From an uncultured Porphyromonadaceae bacterium (GTDB lineage: Bacteria > Bacteroidota > Bacteroidia > Bacteroidales > Barnesiellaceae_A): 64,000 nucleotides of DNA. The notes below the pieces were generated by a model. That model ran no database searches, had not been told where the DNA came from, and was given only the letters and a program-made list of their open reading frames with translations. The position numbers were made by a program, and so were the translations under genes. Position 1 is the first letter of the stretch. Each line of letters opens with the position of its first letter. The stretch spans positions 1-64,000 of the forward strand of contig UPZG01000002.1 in the NCBI GenBank assembly GCA_900538705.1. Direction: 5' to 3'. Shown here piece by piece: positions 24,989 to 34,395 of this stretch.

Positions 24989-27208
24989 ATGAGCCTCTTC
25001 GACACCTTCACCTTTTATCGTCAGCATGATGCCATGCAATGTGGCATTACGTGCCTTAAAATGGTATGCAAGTACTATGGAAGAGAATATTCACTTGATG
25101 AATTATCAAAATTATGTTCTACAAGCCGTGCCGGAGTCACACTATTGGGTATAAATGAAGCTGCAAGCGAACTCGGATTTCGCACTTTCTGCGGAAAGCC
25201 CACCATAGAACAACTTACGGAAGCCCCACTACCCGCGATACTGCATTGGAATCAAAACCATTTTGTGGTGCTTTACAAGGTGAAAAAACTTAGAAACGGT
25301 AGACACCGTTACTACATAGCCGACCCCGGCCGCGACCTTCTTTGTTACACCGACGAGGAGATGCAAGACTATTGGGCAGTAGTCAAGACTTTGGGCGATT
25401 ACGACCGCGGTGTAGCACTATTCTTACAGCCCATGCCACAATTCTACGAAAATAACCGGCAGGAGAAAAGCGAGAAGCGCTCGTTTGGTTTTCTATTGGG
25501 TTATCTTAAGCAATACCGGCGATACTTCGGGCAAATTATCCTCGGGCTATTGCTAGGCAGCATCATACAACTCATATTCCCCTTCCTGACACAAGCTATT
25601 GTCGATGTGGGCATCAACTACCGCGACATAAACTTTATATACCTCATCTTACTTGCACAACTTATGCTTACTATCAGCCGTACTGCTGTCGACTTCATTC
25701 GCCGATGGATACTGTTGCATATAAGCATGCGCATAAATATATCTCTCATATCGGACTTCTTCATAAAGCTGTTGCAACTACCCATGTCGTTTTTCGACAC
25801 CAAACTCACTGGCGATATCATGCAACGCATGACCGACCATCGTCGCATAGAAAGTTTTCTAACGGGACAAACCCTATCCATTCTCTTCTCAATTATCAAC
25901 TTTATTGTCTTCGGTATTGTACTATTGTGCTACAACACCAGCATCTTTGCCGTTTTTGTACTGTGCAGTCTTATATATGCCATGTGGATAATCCTTTTCT
26001 TGCGTAAACGCAAACAACTCGATTACCTCTACTTCGAGAAACAAGCTGCCAATAACAACAAAACACTACAATTTATTACTGGAATGCAGGAAATAAAACT
26101 GCAAGATTGTGAGCAACGTCGCCGATGGGAATGGGAGGACGCACAAGCCGACCTCTTCGATGCAAATATGAAAAGTCTCAAACTGCAACAAACACAAGAA
26201 GCAGGCAGTATATTCATTAACGAAACAAAGAATATAATTATCACTGTCCTTGCGGCAACCGCCGTCATTAACAACGAAATGACACTGGGTATGATGCTTG
26301 CCGTACAATACATTATCGGACAACTCAATGCCCCTGTCGAGCAACTCTTAAACTTTATATATTCGATGCAGGACGTAAGTATCAGCCTCGAACGTATCAA
26401 CGAAATACACGAAAAGCCTAACGAAGCTAGCATTGCCGGGGCTCTTACCAGCTTCGACCATCCGTCGGGTTGCGACATTAAACTCAACGACGTAGTCTTC
26501 CGCTACGACAAACATTTAGAGCCCAACATCATCGACCATGTGACAACCGTCCTGCCACGAGGTAAGGTCACGGCTATTGTAGGCACAAGTGGCAGCGGTA
26601 AAACCACCTTAATAAAACTCTTACTCGGCTATTATCCCTTACTGCAAGGGCAAATCATGATAGGATCACACCCAATAAACGATTACAACCTGAAATGGTG
26701 GCGACGACAGTGCGGAGTAGTAATGCAAGACGGTTTTATCTTTTCCGAGAGCATCGCTCGTAATATTGCAGTAGATGATGGCGAAATAGACCGTAAACGA
26801 TTGCTGCACGCTGCTCGTATTGCCAATATAGAAGATTACATAGAAAACCTGCCTCTCAAATACAACACCATAATAGGACAAGATGGTATAGGTCTAAGTC
26901 AAGGACAGAAACAGCGTATTCTCATAGCACGGGCTGTATACAAAGATCCGCCGTATATCTTCCTCGATGAGGCAACCAACGCCCTCGATGCCAATAACGA
27001 ACGCGCTATCGTTGAAAATCTTGCACGCTTCTATCACGGCAAGACTGTTGTCGTAGTAGCTCATCGCCTCAGCACCGTGCGCCACGCTGATAACATCATT
27101 GTTCTTGAACAAGGAAAAATCGTTGAGAGCGGGCAGCACGAAGACCTTATAACTGCCAAAGGAGCATATTACCACTTAGTAAAAAACCAACTCGAACTGG
27201 GCAACTAA
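24989..27208 (+). CDS. Peptidase-containing ABC exporter (C39 domain, ABC half-transporter)
   Basis: 739 residues from the ATG at 24989 (MSLFDTFTFY); an upstream in-frame TTG at 24965 is less likely. Domain order: C39 cysteine protease (~5-140) with QHDAMQCGITCLK (Gln and catalytic Cys), HWNQNHFVVLY (His) and YIADPG (Asp); six membrane helices (~165-440); and a nucleotide-binding domain with GTSGSGKTTLIK (Walker A, ~531), LSQGQKQRILIARA (signature), YIFLDEATNALD (Walker B) and VVVAHRLST (H-loop). This type cleaves double-glycine leaders and exports the peptide. All catalytic residues are present, so it should be functional. The HlyD-like gene follows at 15 bases. No precursor peptide gene is seen nearby. 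Confidence 0.96.
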   Translation: MSLFDTFTFYRQHDAMQCGITCLKMVCKYYGREYSLDELSKLCSTSRAGVTLLGINEAASELGFRTFCGKPTIEQLTEAPLPAILHWNQNHFVVLYKVKKLRNGRHRYYIADPGRDLLCYTDEEMQDYWAVVKTLGDYDRGVALFLQPMPQFYENNRQEKSEKRSFGFLLGYLKQYRRYFGQIILGLLLGSIIQLIFPFLTQAIVDVGINYRDINFIYLILLAQLMLTISRTAVDFIRRWILLHISMRINISLISDFFIKLLQLPMSFFDTKLTGDIMQRMTDHRRIESFLTGQTLSILFSIINFIVFGIVLLCYNTSIFAVFVLCSLIYAMWIILFLRKRKQLDYLYFEKQAANNNKTLQFITGMQEIKLQDCEQRRRWEWEDAQADLFDANMKSLKLQQTQEAGSIFINETKNIIITVLAATAVINNEMTLGMMLAVQYIIGQLNAPVEQLLNFIYSMQDVSISLERINEIHEKPNEASIAGALTSFDHPSGCDIKLNDVVFRYDKHLEPNIIDHVTTVLPRGKVTAIVGTSGSGKTTLIKLLLGYYPLLQGQIMIGSHPINDYNLKWWRRQCGVVMQDGFIFSESIARNIAVDDGEIDRKRLLHAARIANIEDYIENLPLKYNTIIGQDGIGLSQGQKQRILIARAVYKDPPYIFLDEATNALDANNERAIVENLARFYHGKTVVVVAHRLSTVRHADNIIVLEQGKIVESGQHEDLITAKGAYYHLVKNQLELGN

Positions 27209-27223
27209 CACGCACTTTTTGCC

Positions 27224-27757
27224 ATGGAAGATTACGAACGCATAGAATTACGCAGTGAAAAAATTCGCCACATCATAGGTGCAATGCCGCCATGGATACT
27301 ACGATACGGAATAGGCATCGTCAGCGCAGTAGTAGTAATACTGGTAGGCACCACTGCATTCATACCCTATCCCGAAACCATAGAAGCTGAAGCCATAATA
27401 GGCAATACACAGGGCAACGAACGAATTGCAACCGCCTTTGTCAATTACAATGAAATAAGCAAAGTATCTATGGGTATGGAAATATTTCTATGTCCTGAAG
27501 GTTACACATCAGACCCACAATACACCCTTACGGGAAAAATCTCGGCAATAGATCGCCACGTTATCGACAATGCCGGCACACGCTCATTCACCTGCCACAT
27601 AGTTCTGTGCAATAATGAGATACTTCAAGAAGGGATGTACGCACAAGCAACCATAATAACATCCAATAAAAGCCTGCTGAAACATATCTTTTCGAGTATC
27701 ATCAAATCCGAACAGAAAGAGACACGCAAAAAGACATCACGAGAGGGGGAATATTAA
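27224..27757 (+). CDS. Short HlyD-like membrane adaptor of the C39 exporter
   Basis: 177 residues. It opens with ELRSEKIRHIIGAMPPWILR, then one membrane helix (~28-48), then a beta-rich domain (EAEAIIGNTQGNERIATAFV, GKISAIDRHVIDNAGTRSF), and a charged tail. It lacks the coiled coil and lipoyl halves of a ~400-residue HlyD. As I recall, short adaptors with the same R-S-E-K...I-I-G...P-P start occur beside C39 exporters in Bacteroidetes, so this is probably the natural length and not a truncation. It would link the inner-membrane exporter to an outer-membrane partner, perhaps the barrel proteins upstream. Confidence 0.75.
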   Translation: MEDYERIELRSEKIRHIIGAMPPWILRYGIGIVSAVVVILVGTTAFIPYPETIEAEAIIGNTQGNERIATAFVNYNEISKVSMGMEIFLCPEGYTSDPQYTLTGKISAIDRHVIDNAGTRSFTCHIVLCNNEILQEGMYAQATIITSNKSLLKHIFSSIIKSEQKETRKKTSREGEY

Positions 27758-27810
27758 GAAAAGCAGGTCGGTTTTTTACGGAAATTTTTACGTAATTCGG
27801 CGGAAAAACT

Positions 27811-27818
27811 TATCTTTG
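27811..27818 (+). promoter_or_regulatory. -7 box of the methylmalonyl-CoA operon
   Basis: TATCTTTG is a full match to TAnnTTTG, 66 bases before mce. The matching -33 element is weak (T-tract near 27785-27789). Confidence 0.6.
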
Positions 27819-27884
27819 CCCGTTAGAATGCAATGCTGCGGCAAAACATTCGCCAAGAACAGTTTAACTTAATACTATATCACA

Positions 27885-28298
27885 ATGGAAATTTCTCACA
27901 TTGAACATTTGGGAATAGCCGTAAAAAGTCTCGAAGAGGCCATCCCTTACTATGAAAACATCCTGGGTCTCAAATGCTACGCCGTTGAAGAAGTAGCCGA
28001 CCAAAAAGTAAAAACAGCATTCTTCAAAGTAGGGCAAACCAAAATAGAGTTGCTCGAACCCACCAGCGAAGACAGTACCATAGCTAAATTCATAGAGAAA
28101 CGTGGCGAAGGCATACACCACCTCGCTTTTGCCATTGCCGACGGTGTAGCAAACGCTCTCGCCGAAGTTGAAGCAAAAGGTGTAAGACTCATCGATAAAG
28201 CACCCCGCAAAGGTGCCGAAGGTCTCAACATAGCCTTCTTACATCCTAAATCGACATGCAGCGTACTTACCGAATTATGTGAAAATCCTAACAAATAA
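27885..28298 (+). CDS. mce: Methylmalonyl-CoA epimerase
   Basis: 137 residues, normal length for this VOC-fold enzyme. It interconverts (R)- and (S)-methylmalonyl-CoA through a metal-bound active site. Visible marks are [20 protein letters not shown] (first metal His), [18 protein letters not shown] (second His) and the final VLTELCE (Glu ligand). As first gene of the decarboxylase operon it supplies the (S)-isomer for decarboxylation to propionyl-CoA. Confidence 0.97.
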   Translation: MEISHIEHLGIAVKSLEEAIPYYENILGLKCYAVEEVADQKVKTAFFKVGQTKIELLEPTSEDSTIAKFIEKRGEGIHHLAFAIADGVANALAEVEAKGVRLIDKAPRKGAEGLNIAFLHPKSTCSVLTELCENPNK

Positions 28299-28302
28299 AC
28301 CC

Positions 28303-29856
28303 ATGAGCAGTCAACTCGAAAAAGTAAAAGAGCTTATTGCGCTCCGTGCAGAAGCACGCTTGGGCGGTGGCGAAAAAGCCATTGCCAAACAACACGAACG
28401 CGGCAAATATACCGCCCGTGAACGCATCAACCAACTCCTCGACGAAGGCAGTTTTGAAGAAATAGACATGTTTGTACGCCACCGTTGCCACAACTTCGGT
28501 CAAGAAAAGAAATCGTTCCTCGGCGACGGCGTAGTTACCGGATACGGTACCATCGACCACCGTCTGGTCTACGTCTATGCACAAGACTTCACCGTTTTTG
28601 GTGGCTCGCTGTCAGAGACTATGGCCTTGAAAATTTGCAAAATCATGGATATGGCCATGAAGATGGGCGCTCCTATTATTGGTATAGGTGACTCGGGTGG
28701 TGCCCGTATTCAAGAAGGTATCAACGCACTTGCCGGATACTCCGAGATATTCCAACGCAACATCCTGGCATCGGGTGTAGTACCCCAAATATCGGGTATC
28801 TTTGGTCCCTGCGCCGGTGGTGCCGTTTACTCACCGGCATTGACCGACTTCATCATCATGGTGAAAAACATATCATATATGTTCCTCACCGGTCCGGCCG
28901 TTGTAAAACAAGTTACAGGCGAAGACGTAACACAAGAGCAACTCGGAGGCGCCGAGATGCACTCCAAGACATCGGGTGTATGCCACTTTGCAGCCGAAAC
29001 AGGCGATGAGGGCCTCGAAATCATCCGCAAGCTCCTCAGCTACATACCCCAGAACAATCTCGAAGAAGCTCCCGTCGTTCCCTGCACCGACCCCATAGAC
29101 CGTCTCGAAGACTCTCTCAACGAAATCATTCCCGATAGTCCCAACAAGCCCTACGACATGTACCAGGTTATAGGTGCTATCATAGACAACGGCGAATTCC
29201 TTGAGGTACAACGCGACTTCGCACGTAACATCATCATCGGTTTTGCCCGCTTCAACGGTCAATCGGTAGGTATCGTTGCCAACCAACCGCAATACCTCGC
29301 CGGTGTGCTCGACTGCAACGCTTCGCGCAAGGCTGCCCGTTTCGTACGTTTCTGCGATGCATTCAATATTCCTATCGTCAGCCTCGTAGATGTTCCCGGA
29401 TTCCTCCCCGGAACAGGACAAGAATACAACGCCGTCATCTCGCACGGTGCCAAACTCCTCTACGCATACGGCGAAGCAACCGTTCCCAAAGTAACGGTAA
29501 CGCTACGCAAGTCATACGGAGGTTCGCATATCGTGATGAGCTGTAAGCAACTGCGCGGCGACATGAACTACGCTTGGCCTACTGCCGAGATTGCCGTAAT
29601 GGGTGCCGACGGTGCTGTTGCCGTACTCTATGCCAAAGAGGCCAAAGAGCACGAAAACCCCGCTCAATTCCTCGAAGAAAAGAAAGAAGAATACACCAAA
29701 CTTTTTGCCAACCCCTACAACGCAGCCAAGTATGGTTACATCGACGATGTGATAGAGCCCCGCAACACGCGCTTCCGCATCATCCGCGCCCTGCAACAAC
29801 TGCAAACCAAAAAACTCACCAACCCGGCCAAAAAGCACGGCAATATTCCTCTCTAA
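28303..29856 (+). CDS. mmdA: Methylmalonyl-CoA decarboxylase alpha subunit / acyl-CoA carboxyltransferase
   Basis: 517 residues from the ATG at 28303 ([10 protein letters not shown]); an in-frame upstream ATG at 28279 overlaps mce and is unlikely. It is the carboxyltransferase that moves CO2 from (S)-methylmalonyl-CoA to biotin on the carrier protein. Marks are [77 protein letters not shown] and the final [16 protein letters not shown]. Both oxyanion-hole glycine motifs are intact. The lamin-tail/OadG, biotin carrier and beta-subunit genes follow closely. Confidence 0.96.
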   Translation: MSSQLEKVKELIALRAEARLGGGEKAIAKQHERGKYTARERINQLLDEGSFEEIDMFVRHRCHNFGQEKKSFLGDGVVTGYGTIDHRLVYVYAQDFTVFGGSLSETMALKICKIMDMAMKMGAPIIGIGDSGGARIQEGINALAGYSEIFQRNILASGVVPQISGIFGPCAGGAVYSPALTDFIIMVKNISYMFLTGPAVVKQVTGEDVTQEQLGGAEMHSKTSGVCHFAAETGDEGLEIIRKLLSYIPQNNLEEAPVVPCTDPIDRLEDSLNEIIPDSPNKPYDMYQVIGAIIDNGEFLEVQRDFARNIIIGFARFNGQSVGIVANQPQYLAGVLDCNASRKAARFVRFCDAFNIPIVSLVDVPGFLPGTGQEYNAVISHGAKLLYAYGEATVPKVTVTLRKSYGGSHIVMSCKQLRGDMNYAWPTAEIAVMGADGAVAVLYAKEAKEHENPAQFLEEKKEEYTKLFANPYNAAKYGYIDDVIEPRNTRFRIIRALQQLQTKKLTNPAKKHGNIPL

Positions 29857-29875
29857 ACCATTAAACCTGAATCGT

Positions 29876-30805
29876 ATGAATATAAAAAGTTTAGGAATAT
29901 GGAGTAGTTTGCTGCTTGCCCTTGTAGCTTTCAGCTCGTGTGGGGTAGAAGAAAACAAATCCAAAGTAGTCATCAACGAAATACTCATGACGAACGAGAC
30001 CAATTTCCAAGACGACTACGGCGTTCACAGCGCATGGTTAGAACTCTTCAACAAATCATACAGCACAGTAAACGTTGCAGCCAACCTGCTGCGGTGTAGC
30101 GACACCCCGGGCGATACAGCAACCTACTTCATACCCAAAGGTGACGTTCTCACTCAGATGCCGCCTCGCCAGCACCTACTCTTTTGGGTTGATGGCAAAC
30201 CTAACCGCGGTACGTTCCACGTCAATTTCTCTTTCAATGCCGACAAAGATACATGGATAGGACTTTATGATTCGGGCAAACACCTGCTCGACGAAGTACG
30301 GATACCCGCCGGCACACTCAAAACCGATGAGTCATACGCCCGCATCATCGATGGCGGAAACGATTGGGAAATCAAAGGCGAAAGCGACGATAAATACGTC
30401 ACCCCCAGCACGAACAACAAGACTCTCGACAAAAACGAGAAAATGGAGAAGTTCGAGAAACACGACAAAAGCGGTATCGGCATGTCCATTACTGCTATGA
30501 TGGTTGTGTTTGCCGGACTCATTCTGCTGTACTTAGCCTTTAAGCTTATCAACTTTGCCGGTACATACCATGCTCATCGCAAAGCCGGTGAGACAAAAGG
30601 CCTCAGCCCCGAAGAGGTACGTGCCGAAATGCGCAAAGGAGACACCCCGGGTGAAGTATTTGCTGCCATTGCCCTCGCTATGCACGAGATGCAAGAGGAC
30701 GTACACGACGTAGAAGAGACGGTACTCACCATACAACAAGTACAACGTCGATACTCTCCGTGGAACTCCAAGATATACACCTTGCGGGAAACTCCGCACA
30801 AGTAA
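29876..30805 (+). CDS. Lamin-tail-domain/OadG-type fusion lipoprotein (decarboxylase gamma/delta-like subunit)
   Basis: 309 residues. A lipoprotein signal ends in VAFSSC (Cys22). Residues ~30-175 read as a lamin-tail (LTD) beta-sandwich: VVINEILMTNE, AWLELFNKS, LLFWVDGKPNRGTFHVNFS. A charged linker leads to one membrane helix (~202-222, TAMMVVFAGLILLYLAFKLI) and then the OadG-like cytosolic tail with EVFAAIALAMHEMQEDVHDVEETVLTI in two pieces. OadG/MmdD-type subunits assemble the sodium pump. Here the small subunit is fused to an outward-facing LTD domain. Position between mmdA and the biotin carrier supports the role. Confidence 0.85.
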   Translation: MNIKSLGIWSSLLLALVAFSSCGVEENKSKVVINEILMTNETNFQDDYGVHSAWLELFNKSYSTVNVAANLLRCSDTPGDTATYFIPKGDVLTQMPPRQHLLFWVDGKPNRGTFHVNFSFNADKDTWIGLYDSGKHLLDEVRIPAGTLKTDESYARIIDGGNDWEIKGESDDKYVTPSTNNKTLDKNEKMEKFEKHDKSGIGMSITAMMVVFAGLILLYLAFKLINFAGTYHAHRKAGETKGLSPEEVRAEMRKGDTPGEVFAAIALAMHEMQEDVHDVEETVLTIQQVQRRYSPWNSKIYTLRETPHK

Positions 30806-30838
30806 CCATTGTAACACCTGCTAATAAATAACAAAGAA

Positions 30839-31258
30839 ATGAAAGAATATAAATATACCATCAACGGCAATATTTATAAGGTAAGAATTGGTGAAATTGA
30901 AGAAAACATCGCGCACGTAGAAGTGAACGGCACCAACTACCTCGTAGAGATGGAAAAAATAGTAAAACCTGCCATCAAACCGCTCGTGAAGGCTCGCCCC
31001 GCTGCTCCCACAGCAACGCTGAGCCGTCCGGCCGCTCCCGCTGGCAAGAGTGGTATCAAATCGCCCCTGCCTGGCGTTATTCTCAATATCAAAGTTAACG
31101 TGGGCGACACCGTTAAGAAAGGCGATACCATAATCATCCTCGAAGCCATGAAGATGGAAAACAGCATCAAAGCCGACCGTGATGGCAAAATTATAGAAAT
31201 CAATGTAAAACAAGGAGAATCGGTACTCGAAGGAACCGTACTCGTAACAATAGAATAA
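30839..31258 (+). CDS. mmdC: Biotin carboxyl carrier subunit of the decarboxylase
   Basis: 139 residues. The N-terminal ~45 residues are a small beta domain (YKYTINGNIYKVRIGEI), followed by a Pro/Ala-rich swivel linker (~50-70). The C-terminal biotinyl domain contains LEAMKMENSI, with Lys105 as the biotinylation site, and KSPLPGVILNIKV. It shuttles CO2 from the alpha subunit to the membrane beta subunit. The next gene starts one base after its stop. Confidence 0.95.
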   Translation: MKEYKYTINGNIYKVRIGEIEENIAHVEVNGTNYLVEMEKIVKPAIKPLVKARPAAPTATLSRPAAPAGKSGIKSPLPGVILNIKVNVGDTVKKGDTIIILEAMKMENSIKADRDGKIIEINVKQGESVLEGTVLVTIE

Positions 31259-31259
31259 T

Positions 31260-32420
31260 ATGGGCGAATTTCTTGATTTCCTGCAAAACAATTTGGCAGA
31301 CTTCTGGGGATACACCGGTATAGCCAATGCCACAATCGGGCATCTCGTGATGATTCTCGTAGGCATAGGTTTCATCTACCTTGCCGTAGCGAAAGAATTC
31401 GAACCTATGCTGCTCATACCCATCGGGTTCGGTATGCTCATCGGCAACATTCCCTTCAACATGGATGCCGGATTGCAAGTGGGTATTTACGAGCAAGGCT
31501 CGGTACTCAACATCCTGTATCAAGGCGTTACTTCCGGATGGTATCCTCCCCTCATCTTCTTGGGTATCGGAGCCATGACCGACTTCTCCGCCTTGATATC
31601 CAACCCTAAACTGATGCTCATCGGCGCAGCCGCACAATTTGGTATCTTCGGCGCATACATGCTGGCGCTTGCCTTAGGGTTCGATCCCATGCAAGCCGGT
31701 GCCATTGGTATCATCGGCGGTGCCGACGGTCCTACAGCCATCTTCCTCTCGTCGAAGCTGGCTCCCAACCTTATGGGTGCAATTGCCGTATCAGCATACT
31801 CTTACATGGCATTGGTACCTGTGATACAACCGCCTATCATGCGACTGCTCACGACCAAGAAAGAGCGTGTCATCCGCATGAAACCGCCGCGCGTCGTATC
31901 GCACACCGAAAAAGTAATGTTCCCCATCGTAGGTCTGTTGCTCACTTGCTTCCTCGTGCCATCGGGTCTGCCTCTGTTGGGTATGTTGTTCTTTGGCAAC
32001 CTGCTCAAGGAGAGTGGTGTTACGCGTCGTTTGGCTAACACGGCAAGCGGTCCGCTCATCGACACGATTACCATCCTGTTGGGTCTTACCGTAGGTGCTT
32101 CCACGCAGGCTTCCGAGTTCTTGACACTCAATTCGATACTTATCTTTATCCTCGGAGCTTTCTCGTTCTTCGTGGCAACGGCATCGGGAGTTCTCTTTGT
32201 TAAGTTCTTCAACCTCTTCTTGAAGAAAGACAACAAGATTAATCCTCTCATCGGTAATGCCGGTGTATCGGCGGTGCCCGACTCTGCGCGTATTTCACAA
32301 ATCGTAGGTTTGGAATACGACTCGACCAACTATCTGCTGATGCACGCCATGGGTCCCAACGTAGCCGGTGTTATCGGTTCAGCTGTTGCTGCCGGTGTAT
32401 TATTAGGCTTCCTCATTTAA
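31260..32420 (+). CDS. mmdB: Sodium ion-translocating decarboxylase beta subunit
   Basis: 386 residues, a full-length multi-helix membrane subunit that decarboxylates carboxybiotin and pumps Na+ outward. Family marks are GIGAMTDFSALISNPK, GIIGGADGPTAIFLSSKLAP (Na+-site region), YSYMALVPVIQPPIMRLLTT, KVMFPIVGLLLTCFLVPSGLPLLG, LLGLTVGASTQASEF and the terminal NYLLMHAMGPNVAGVIGS. It is the last gene of the operon and closes the propionate/Na+ branch. Confidence 0.97.
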   Translation: MGEFLDFLQNNLADFWGYTGIANATIGHLVMILVGIGFIYLAVAKEFEPMLLIPIGFGMLIGNIPFNMDAGLQVGIYEQGSVLNILYQGVTSGWYPPLIFLGIGAMTDFSALISNPKLMLIGAAAQFGIFGAYMLALALGFDPMQAGAIGIIGGADGPTAIFLSSKLAPNLMGAIAVSAYSYMALVPVIQPPIMRLLTTKKERVIRMKPPRVVSHTEKVMFPIVGLLLTCFLVPSGLPLLGMLFFGNLLKESGVTRRLANTASGPLIDTITILLGLTVGASTQASEFLTLNSILIFILGAFSFFVATASGVLFVKFFNLFLKKDNKINPLIGNAGVSAVPDSARISQIVGLEYDSTNYLLMHAMGPNVAGVIGSAVAAGVLLGFLI

Positions 32421-32433
32421 TACTAAACATTCA

Positions 32434-32467
32434 CAAGAGATAGGGAGTAAACAAAAACTCCCTATCT
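32434..32467 (+). terminator. Hairpin after the decarboxylase operon
   Basis: Thirteen bases at 32434-32446 pair exactly with 32455-32467 across an eight-base A-rich loop. A poor T-run follows, so termination may be partial and the small gene at 32507 could be reached by read-through. Confidence 0.65.
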
Positions 32468-32506
32468 CTGTTATAACTAAAACATCAACCCTATAATAAA
32501 ATCACA

Positions 32507-32791
32507 ATGCACCCTTTCCAGCAACTCTTCTCACTCTACCCTAATAAACCCGAAAATCCTCAAGACCTGCATGCTCAAGAGATATTGGCTCCTTATGCAG
32601 AGCTGTTCGGCATAACTTTCCAAAACGGGAAAATAAAGATTGGGAACGGAGATGAGCTGCTCAATACACTATCACTTGGGCACATACATGCCATTGTAGA
32701 CGAACCGGACTTCATATACATTGTGCTGCATTCGAGCATCTATGTACTTTGCAAAGAGACAGGTGAGGTAAAAATACACCTTAAAGTATAA
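32507..32791 (+). CDS. Small hypothetical cytosolic protein
   Basis: 94 residues, no signal peptide or membrane helix. Sequence is balanced and coding-like (LHAQEILAPYAELFGITFQN, FIYIVLHSSIYVLCKE) with an alpha-then-beta pattern ending in KIHLKV. It follows the decarboxylase operon by 86 bases across a hairpin. No family is recognised. The start context (AAAATCACA-ATG) is typical of this genome. Confidence 0.65.
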   Translation: MHPFQQLFSLYPNKPENPQDLHAQEILAPYAELFGITFQNGKIKIGNGDELLNTLSLGHIHAIVDEPDFIYIVLHSSIYVLCKETGEVKIHLKV

Positions 32792-33076
32792 CATCCACAC
32801 GCATAAAATAAAAGCAACTCCCCCATTCCTCTCCCTTTCCACACAGCAGAAACTACTTCTACGTTTTCTGCATATCCGATAAACACTTTCTGCATACATA
32901 AGTAACACTTACGTACAGTTACCCTGAACCTCGACAATTCAGGTGCTCAACCAGATGCTCCGAGTTGATGGAGCCACACAACAATATCTTGTTTTCTACT
33001 TCTTGGCCACATCAACCTCTATAAGCACACGCCTCGCTTCACAAAGCGCATTACCTACATCACATTATATTAGCTT

Positions 33077-34294
33077 TCATTCAGCAGCACGTCTGCGTCT
33101 CAGAAAGATACAATACGCCAATATAACGACAAAACAGAACAGCGGTATGACAAAACCCGTTGCCATATTATAGCGGTCGCCTATCATGCCCATCGCTACC
33201 GGAGCGACAGCACCACCTACTATACTCATAATCAGATATGAAGAAGCCCTTTTGGTATGTCTTCCTACACCCTTTATGGCTATTGCAAATATGGTAGGGA
33301 ACATTATCGACTCGAACAAATAGCACAGAAACAAAGCTCCCATAGAGACAGCATTCAACCTACATACAACAAGTATCATTGCCAACACTGCACCTACGGC
33401 ACACAGCGTAAGCAGACGCACGGCCGAGATATATCGCATCACCCAGCTACCTACCATACGGCCTACTACAAAAAGTCCCATGCCACCAAAAGAAAGCATC
33501 AGTCCGGCACTCTTGGCCGACAAGCCCGTAACCTCCTCTACAGCATAGTTAATGAAAAAGCTATTAATGCCAGTCTGTGCTGCCACATAAAAGAACAACG
33601 CCACCACTCCAAACACAAAATGCTTATATGCAAATAGGGGACGCTCTGTTTCATCTGTCTTTTCGTCGGCAGAAGGTTCTATCTCCGGCAATCGTACCCG
33701 TGAAAACAGTACTGCTACACACAATACCACAACTCCTATTATAGCATAGGGCAACGATACACTACCGCCCTCTTCTCCCAGCACCAGCAGACTACCCACC
33801 AACGGACCGCATATCCATCCGAAGCCGTTGAACGACTGCGCCAAATTCAAACGTCGCGCAGCCGAATCCTTCTCACCCAACACGGTTACGTAAGGATTGG
33901 CAGCCGTTTCAAGGCAAGTAAGTCCACATCCTATTACAAAAAGTGAAAGCAAGAAAAATTCAAACGACATCAGCCTTCCACCAGGTATAAACATCAAAGC
34001 GCCCACTCCATACAGCAGCAAACCCAAAACTACGCCCACGCGGTACCCGAAACGTTCCATAATCTTTCCGGCCGGCAAAGCCATAAGGAAATAGCCCCCG
34101 TAAACCACGGCCTGCACCAGTCCCGAACGGCCTTTCGATATAACCAATACATCCTGAAAATGCTTGTTAAGTACATCTAAGATACTATGAGCAAATCCCC
34201 ACAAGAAAAAAAGTGAGGTTACAAGTATAAAAGGTACCAGATAACGGCCTCCATCACCTACTCCTACTATAGAACCTTTCCCTTTGCGTGTCAT
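33077..34294 (-). CDS. fucP: L-fucose:H+ symporter (MFS, FucP family)
   Basis: 405 residues with ~12 membrane helices. FucP marks are FILVTSLFFLWGFAHSILDV near the start, the YGGYFLMALPAGKIMERFGY loop (MFS motif A-like), CLETAANPYVTVLG, RRLNLAQSFNGFGWICGPL, and the GINSFFINYAVEEVTGLSA segment. It brings free L-fucose across the inner membrane. It is the last gene of a unit with the fucokinase/pyrophosphorylase (101-base gap), so imported fucose feeds GDP-fucose synthesis. Confidence 0.93.
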   Translation of the reverse strand: MTRKGKGSIVGVGDGGRYLVPFILVTSLFFLWGFAHSILDVLNKHFQDVLVISKGRSGLVQAVVYGGYFLMALPAGKIMERFGYRVGVVLGLLLYGVGALMFIPGGRLMSFEFFLLSLFVIGCGLTCLETAANPYVTVLGEKDSAARRLNLAQSFNGFGWICGPLVGSLLVLGEEGGSVSLPYAIIGVVVLCVAVLFSRVRLPEIEPSADEKTDETERPLFAYKHFVFGVVALFFYVAAQTGINSFFINYAVEEVTGLSAKSAGLMLSFGGMGLFVVGRMVGSWVMRYISAVRLLTLCAVGAVLAMILVVCRLNAVSMGALFLCYLFESIMFPTIFAIAIKGVGRHTKRASSYLIMSIVGGAVAPVAMGMIGDRYNMATGFVIPLFCFVVILAYCIFLRRRRAAE

Positions 34295-34395
34295 AGAATA
34301 TTATATTTTACTCAGGGTCAAACTGTTTTTCATGTTATCAATCAAATCTTTAATTTTCGCGGCTGCGTGTCGCATCGTTTTTCCACCTTCGCATA

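Noticed and set aside
27224..27757. HlyD-like gene considered as a truncated pseudogene
   Set aside because: Start, membrane helix, beta domain and tail form a coherent short protein, and short adaptors with the same opening motif are, to my knowledge, usual beside C39 exporters in this phylum.
32943..33173. 76-codon ORF overlapping the 3' end of fucP
   Set aside because: It runs antisense into the fucP coding sequence, is low in recognisable features, and has no promoter.
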